DNA of 9,489 bases from assembly GCA_903970575.1 (NCBI GenBank), contig CAJCJC010000206.1, positions 1-9,489 of the forward strand. Reading direction: 5' to 3'. The DNA comes from Alphaproteobacteria bacterium. Lineage in GTDB: Bacteria > Pseudomonadota > Alphaproteobacteria > BOG-932 > Roseiterribacteraceae. Each line of letters starts with the position of its first letter. Position 1 is the first letter of the stretch. Under the pieces are notes generated by a model. It was not told where the DNA came from. It worked only from the letters and a program-made list of their open reading frames with translations, and searched no databases. A program made the position numbers and the translations under genes. Below are positions 5,659 to 9,489 of this stretch, one piece after another.

Positions 5659-5752
5659 TCACCCCACCCCAACTCCCCATCGAGGGGGGAGGGACATGAA
5701 TCAGAGGCTTTAAAGCCCTCCCCCTCGAAGGGGGAGGGTTGGGTGGGGGTGA
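5659..5752. repeat. REP-like GC-rich palindromic element
   Basis: A roughly 94-bp imperfect palindrome. The outer arms TCACCCCACCCCAAC (5659-5673) and GTTGGGTGGGGGTGA (5738-5752) are near-complementary. Inside, the right half holds a perfect hairpin CCCTCCCCC-TCGAA-GGGGGAGGG (5716-5738) and the left half a smaller one, CTCCCC (5673-5678) with GGGGAG (5686-5691). The general pattern, C-rich arm, TCGA core, then GGGTTGGGTGGGGGTG, resembles a dispersed intergenic repeat I recall from many alphaproteobacterial genomes. It lies between the end of the RND/PepSY operon and the start of fhs, and could block transcription or protect the 3' end of the former. Only one copy is in the window. Confidence 0.8.
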
Positions 5753-5792
5753 TGGTTCCAACAATCGCGATGCTGAACGATAGCAAGCGCGA

Positions 5793-6377
5793 TTAGGAAG
5801 GCCAGCCGGCAAGCGCCTGCGGATCCGCGATAATCTGATCGCTGTCAGCATCGACGGCGACTCGTTGCGTGCCGGTCTGGGCGTCCAGCAGCACGTTATA
5901 GGCATGCACCGCCGAGGTCGGACTGCTCATGGCGATTCCGGCGGCCACGGCGGGCTCATTGGTATAGCTTTGCTCGGCCGTCAGAATCGCCTGGGCCAAG
6001 GGTATTTTCGCGGCCTCGGCATAACGAATTTCATCCTTCTGGCGCATATCGAGCATCCAGCCCGGACGATTCGCGGCGTCGATGGACGCGATTTTGCCCG
6101 TCTGGGGATTCAGATGCACGAACTCGACACTCCCATCTTTAAGAACCGCGGCGTGGTATCCCGGCTCTCCGTTGCGGTCGGTAAACCGAATCTCCAGCAC
6201 CTTGCCGCCGCTGGCCCGCTCGACGGTCTGGACGGCGTTGGCCAGCGTATTCGCGTCGCCTTGAAAGGCGGCGACATCGGTTGTTGTGTAATCGCGTTGC
6301 GCGACGCCCTGACCAAAGGCGACGCCGGCAAGCGGTAAAAGGCCAACCATAATGGCGGCTGGGAAGCTTTTGAGCAT
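5793..6377 (-). CDS. Secreted PepSY-domain protein
   Basis: A 194-residue protein with an N-terminal Sec signal (MLKSFPAAIMVGLLPLAGVA, cleavage probably after AFG at 22 or GVA at 26) and two PepSY-like repeats: about 35-102 (TLANAVQTVERASGGKVLEI, then YHAAVLKDGSVEFVHLNPQT with GKIASID) and about 120-190 (AKIPLAQAILTAEQ, then AYNVLLDAQTG and VAVDADSDQII). PepSY units are small alpha/beta domains thought to inhibit or sense proteases or act as periplasmic regulators; the target here is unknown. The product should be periplasmic. GGAG lies 7 nt before the ATG and is part of an 8-nt sequence perfectly complementary to an upstream segment, so translation may be structure-controlled. It follows the RND adaptor gene by 104 bp on the same strand and probably belongs to that operon. 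Confidence 0.85.
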   Translation of the reverse strand: MLKSFPAAIMVGLLPLAGVAFGQGVAQRDYTTTDVAAFQGDANTLANAVQTVERASGGKVLEIRFTDRNGEPGYHAAVLKDGSVEFVHLNPQTGKIASIDAANRPGWMLDMRQKDEIRYAEAAKIPLAQAILTAEQSYTNEPAVAAGIAMSSPTSAVHAYNVLLDAQTGTQRVAVDADSDQIIADPQALAGWPS

Positions 6378-6383
6378 GATAGA

Positions 6384-6427
6384 TCTCCTGAAAATTGCCG
6401 ATCGAATCGACCGACATTGTCAGGAGA
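6384..6427 (-). promoter_or_regulatory. Ribosome-binding-site-sequestering inverted repeat before the PepSY gene
   Basis: On the minus strand TCTCCTGA (6427-6420) is the perfect complement of TCAGGAGA (6391-6384). The latter contains the Shine-Dalgarno GGAG of the PepSY gene, 7 nt ahead of its ATG. The 28-nt spacer can itself fold as a small hairpin (GGTCG/CGATC around ATT). In mRNA the pairing would hide the ribosome-binding site. The pairing is read directly; regulation by temperature, ligand or upstream translation is inference. Confidence 0.5.
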
Positions 6428-6435
6428 ACGCGGGC

Positions 6436-6481
6436 CGGCGGCGGGCGTTCCAGTTACGAACTCTCCGCGCGCCCGCCGCCG
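6436..6481 (-). terminator. Strong intercistronic stem-loop after the RND adaptor gene
   Basis: CGGCGGCGGGCG (6436-6447) and CGCCCGCCGCCG (6470-6481) are perfect 12-bp complements around a 22-nt loop. The stem begins at the base directly after the adaptor stop codon (6484-6482). No T-run follows in the direction of transcription, so this is not a classical intrinsic terminator. It may stabilise the 3' end of the permease-adaptor message or reduce expression of the PepSY gene relative to it. Confidence 0.55.
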
Positions 6482-7792
6482 CTATGACCCGGCTTTCGCG
6501 TCGGGCGCGGGCTGGGGTGGGCGGATTGCGACGGGCGCCCCGTCGGTGAGGTCCACGGGCAGGCTAACGATCACCTTATCCGTCGGTTGCAGCCCGCTGG
6601 CGACATCGACATGGTCGCCATCGTCCTCCGAAAGCGCGACCTTCCGAATGCGCGCCTTGCCGTCGTCGTACACGGCGACCTGCGTTCCATCCTTGTTGAA
6701 GATCAGGGCTTCGGCCGGGATCTCGATCACCGGATTCATGCGCGGCACCTGGAACTGCACCGTACAATAGACGCCGGAGGTTAAGAGGCCGTCGGGATTG
6801 TCGACGTCGACCTCGACCAGCAAGGTGCGCGTACCGGCCTGTAGGGCGTCCGCCGTCCGCGCGACTCGTCCTACAAAGGTACGTCCCGGAATTTCCGGCA
6901 CATTGATATCCGCCACGACGCCATCCTTGACGCCCAGCGCCGCGTCCTGGGGCACATAGACTTGCACCCGCAGAACGTTGACCCGCGCGATCGAGAACAG
7001 CGAACTTCCGGTCGTGCTATCGGCCGTCACCAGACTGCCAGTGTCGATAGAACGCTGCGTAATCACGCCATCGAACGGGGCGATAACCCGTTCATAGGAT
7101 TGCTCCTTCTCAAGCCGCGCTACTTGAGCCTGCTGCGCCAGGATATTGGCCTCGGCCACGCCGACGCCGGCGGTCTGGGCCTGGAGATTGGCGCGATCCG
7201 TGTCGCCCTGCTGCTTGGACTGCCAACCCTCGTCCACCAGGGTTTGGGTCCGGCGGTCGGTCACTGCGGCAAGGCCGCGCGTCGCCTCCGCCTGTTTCAA
7301 CGCAGCTTGCATCTGGACAAGCTGCGCGCGCGCCTGATTCAACTGGTCGTCGATTTCCGGCGCGGCGACCACAGCCAGAAGATCGCCCGCTTTAACCCGG
7401 CTGCCGATATCGACGGAGCGCGAGGCGATATAGCCGCTCTGACGGGCATAGATCGTCGCGCTCTCGAAGGCGCTCATGGTGCCGGGCAGCGAAAGATCGC
7501 GTGGCGACGTCGTAACCTTCACGGGCTCGACGCGGACTTCCGGAACGGCGTGCTGGCGCGCCTCCAGCGTCGCGACCGCTGCGTGATGCGTGCGATAATG
7601 CTCGATAGCGCCGAACACGATGAGCAAGCCGAGGCCCGCGGCGACACCCCAGCCGATACGCCTTATCGTCCGCAGCCGGTCCGGATCGGCCGCGCCCTGG
7701 CCCGGCTTTACACCCTGGGCGGCGCTTGCCTGTTGGGCGGCGCCGGAATTGTGAACCGCTGCGGTCTGGAGAGGAGGATCATAGGGGGTCAT
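6482..7792 (-). CDS. RND efflux periplasmic adaptor subunit (membrane fusion protein)
   Basis: A 436-residue HlyD/AcrA-type adaptor that links an inner-membrane RND pump to an outer-membrane channel. Instead of a lipoprotein signal, a cytoplasmic leader of about 45 residues rich in Ala, Gln and Pro precedes one transmembrane anchor (about 47-63, GWGVAAGLGLLIVFGAI). The two halves of the lipoyl domain are at about 117-147 (SGYIASRSVDIGSRVKAGDL) and 233-256 (YERVIAPFDGVITQRSIDTG). Between them lies an Ala/Gln-rich coiled-coil hairpin (about 148-232). The beta-barrel (about 270-350) and membrane-proximal domain (about 352-425, IEIPAEALIF) follow. The start overlaps the permease stop as ATGA (7789-7792). 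The substrate cannot be told from sequence. The gene follows the permease, the reverse of the common adaptor-then-permease order. Confidence 0.92.
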   Translation of the reverse strand: MTPYDPPLQTAAVHNSGAAQQASAAQGVKPGQGAADPDRLRTIRRIGWGVAAGLGLLIVFGAIEHYRTHHAAVATLEARQHAVPEVRVEPVKVTTSPRDLSLPGTMSAFESATIYARQSGYIASRSVDIGSRVKAGDLLAVVAAPEIDDQLNQARAQLVQMQAALKQAEATRGLAAVTDRRTQTLVDEGWQSKQQGDTDRANLQAQTAGVGVAEANILAQQAQVARLEKEQSYERVIAPFDGVITQRSIDTGSLVTADSTTGSSLFSIARVNVLRVQVYVPQDAALGVKDGVVADINVPEIPGRTFVGRVARTADALQAGTRTLLVEVDVDNPDGLLTSGVYCTVQFQVPRMNPVIEIPAEALIFNKDGTQVAVYDDGKARIRKVALSEDDGDHVDVASGLQPTDKVIVSLPVDLTDGAPVAIRPPQPAPDAKAGS

Positions 7793-9489
7793 GCTGGTTG
7801 CCCTTCGGGTTCGCCGAAATCAGGTTCGTCGCGCTTTTGATCGCCCACGGCGAGGCGCAACATCGCGTAGAGATAAGGGACGACAAGAAGCGTCGTGCAG
7901 GTTCCAAACAGCAGGCCGCCGATAACGGCGCGCGCCAGCACGGCGTTCTGTTCTTCGCCGGCGCCGCCGATCGCCATCGGCAGCATGCCGACGATCATCG
8001 CCGCGGCCGTCATCAGAACCGGCCTCAGCCGCGTGCCGCCGGCCGCGATGGCCGCCTCGATCGGATTTTTGCCCTCAAGGGTTTGTTCGCGCGCGAACGT
8101 CACCAGAAGGATAGAATTCGCCGACGCCACGCCGATCGACATGATGGCTCCCATCAAGGACGGAACGGAGAGCGTTGTTCCCGTGATGAACAGCATTGTG
8201 ATAATGCCGCAGGCGGCGCCCGGCAAAGCCAGTATGACCACGAGCGGGTCCAGGAAATCCTGGAAGTTCACAACCATCAGCAGATAGACGAACACGGCGG
8301 CGAAGATCAGCCCCAGCGTCATGCGCGAGAACGCCGAATTCATGCTTTCGATCTGACCGCGCACGTTGATGTGGGTTCCGACCGGCAAATGCTTGTTCTG
8401 TTCGGCGACGATCTTCTGGATGTCGGTCGCCACGCCGCCCAAATCGCGGTCTTGCACGCTGGCGTAAATGTCATAAACCGGCTGAACGTTGGAGTGGTTG
8501 ATGACGGATTGGATGCTCTCCCGCTTGAACGTCGCGACGTTGCCGAGCGTACCGGGAATGGGCGCGGCCGCGCTGGCGTTGGACGTCAAGGACACGTTGT
8601 TCAGGTCATTCAACGACGCAATGCGGTACTCGGGCGTCTGCACCGCGAGATAATACGGGATGCCCGCCTTCGTGTCGGTCCAGAAGTTCGGATACACCTG
8701 CTCGGACGAACTTAGGCTGATCATCAAATTGTTGGAGATGGTGCTGACGGTCTGGTTCAGCTCCTCGGCCCGGGTCCTGTCGATGTCATAAAATAACTCA
8801 GGCGCATCGACCTCTTGCTGCAGATGCACGTCGACCGCGCCTGGAATATCGGCGATGCGCCTTTGTAACTGTTTCGCGATGTCCAGGTTCTTGGCGCGAT
8901 CACGGCCCTGCACTTGCACGTCGACCTGGGTGGGAACGCCAAAATTCAGGATTTGCGTGACCATATCCGCTGGCTGGAAATAGAAAAGCACATCCGGAAA
9001 CATGGTAGGCAGATCCGCCCGAAGCCGCTTGATGTAATCGGTGGTGGGCGCATGCCCCGGCTTCAGCGCGATCTGGATCACGCCGTCGTTGACGCCGATG
9101 GCGGAGCCGTCGGTAAAGGCCAAATTGATGGTTCGTTGCGGCAAGCCGATATTGTCGAGGATCAAGTCGCGGTCCTTCTCGGGGATCGTCGCGCGAATCT
9201 GGTTCTCGACGAGTTGGAACGCTTTCTCGGTTTCCTCGATCCGCGTGCGCGCCGGGGCGCGCACATGAAGCTGGATCACGCCGGCGTCGACCTGCGGGAA
9301 GAAATCGGTCCCGATGAAGGGGGCCAGGCAGGCGGCGATCAGGATGACCGCTCCGGCGACAAGCGGCACGATGATCCGCCGCGCCAAAAGCCCGTGCAGC
9401 ATCCAGACATAGAAATCGCGGAACCGGTCGAAGCCGCGATTGAACGCTTCGTGGAATCGTCCAAAGCGGCCGGGCTCTTTTTTATTCTC
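7789..9489 (-). CDS. RND efflux permease, C-terminal half (partial at window edge)
   Basis: The frame is open to position 9489, so the 566 residues seen are the C-terminal half of a pump of about 1,040-1,060 residues; the ATG at 9402 is internal. In order: the linker ending FDRFRDFYVW, TM7 (RRIIVPLVAGAVILIAACLA) then FIGTDFFPQVDAG, the second large periplasmic loop (about 8340-9290), TM8-9 (about 8180-8335) and TM10-12 (about 7870-8160), with LRPVLMTAAAMIVGMLPMAI as the conserved TM11 signature. This is the proton-driven export subunit, trimeric in the inner membrane. In TM10 the position of AcrB K940 is Ala (GVASANSIL), so the proton relay differs from AcrB. It is translationally coupled to the adaptor by ATGA. 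Drug, lipid or metabolite specificity cannot be told from this half. Confidence 0.93.
   Translation of the reverse strand, partial: ENKKEPGRFGRFHEAFNRGFDRFRDFYVWMLHGLLARRIIVPLVAGAVILIAACLAPFIGTDFFPQVDAGVIQLHVRAPARTRIEETEKAFQLVENQIRATIPEKDRDLILDNIGLPQRTINLAFTDGSAIGVNDGVIQIALKPGHAPTTDYIKRLRADLPTMFPDVLFYFQPADMVTQILNFGVPTQVDVQVQGRDRAKNLDIAKQLQRRIADIPGAVDVHLQQEVDAPELFYDIDRTRAEELNQTVSTISNNLMISLSSSEQVYPNFWTDTKAGIPYYLAVQTPEYRIASLNDLNNVSLTSNASAAAPIPGTLGNVATFKRESIQSVINHSNVQPVYDIYASVQDRDLGGVATDIQKIVAEQNKHLPVGTHINVRGQIESMNSAFSRMTLGLIFAAVFVYLLMVVNFQDFLDPLVVILALPGAACGIITMLFITGTTLSVPSLMGAIMSIGVASANSILLVTFAREQTLEGKNPIEAAIAAGGTRLRPVLMTAAAMIVGMLPMAIGGAGEEQNAVLARAVIGGLLFGTCTTLLVVPYLYAMLRLAVGDQKRDEPDFGEPEGQPA

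Noticed and set aside
4359..5699. 446-codon plus-strand open frame opposite formate-THF ligase
   Set aside because: It is antisense to a certain gene, is full of Arg/Gln/His as expected from a high-GC shadow frame, and has no recognisable domain.
7726..8715. 329-codon plus-strand open frame opposite the RND permease/adaptor junction
   Set aside because: Shadow of two well-supported minus-strand genes; very Arg/His/Gln/Asp-rich composition without domain signal.

Overview
The window reads as chromosome of a high-GC alphaproteobacterium, most likely an order Hyphomicrobiales (Rhizobiales) member of the Methylocystis/Beijerinckia type. The main reasons are the conserved run maf - RNase E/G-like gene - yacG - tRNA-Phe at the left end, a formate-tetrahydrofolate ligase as used in C1 metabolism, and a GC-rich intergenic palindrome of a kind I recall from many alphaproteobacterial genomes. 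The lineage call is inference; no 16S or other marker is present.

Layout. (1) 1-1536, plus strand: 3' end of maf, a compact RNase E/G-like protein and yacG, joined by two ATGA stop/start overlaps, then tRNA-Phe(GAA). (2) 1537-3420, an accessory pocket. It opens with an AT-richer stretch carrying three short dyads and a near-perfect sigma-54 (-24/-12) promoter in front of a PEP-CTERM (exosortase-sorted) secreted protein. It continues on the minus strand with a decayed toxin-antitoxin-like cluster: a YefM/Phd-type antitoxin with an internal in-frame deletion, a relic of its RelE-type toxin cut to about seven recognisable codons, a DUF4258 gene broken by one in-frame TGA, and an intact DUF2283 gene. 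All four are still chained by overlapping stops and starts. (3) 3454-5546: cytoplasmic cyclophilin (plus strand), convergent with formate-tetrahydrofolate ligase (minus strand), whose extreme N-terminus looks remodelled by a small frameshift. (4) 5659-5752: a large REP-like palindrome. (5) 5793-9489, minus strand: an RND efflux operon read as permease (cut by the window edge), periplasmic adaptor (ATGA overlap), then a secreted PepSY-domain protein. A strong intercistronic hairpin and a perfect Shine-Dalgarno/anti-Shine-Dalgarno pair lie before the PepSY gene.

How it fits together. The left block is housekeeping (nucleotide-pool/septum Maf, RNA processing, gyrase inhibitor, tRNA). The PEP-CTERM gene should depend on an exosortase and an RpoN-dependent activator encoded elsewhere. 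The RND operon should be an inner-membrane/periplasm export machine needing an outer-membrane factor that is not in this window. The observations most worth following are the sigma-54 promoter of the PEP-CTERM gene, the RelE relic, the DUF4258 nonsense codon and the sequestered ribosome-binding site of the PepSY gene. I saw no CRISPR array, no insertion sequence and no convincing attachment-site duplication.
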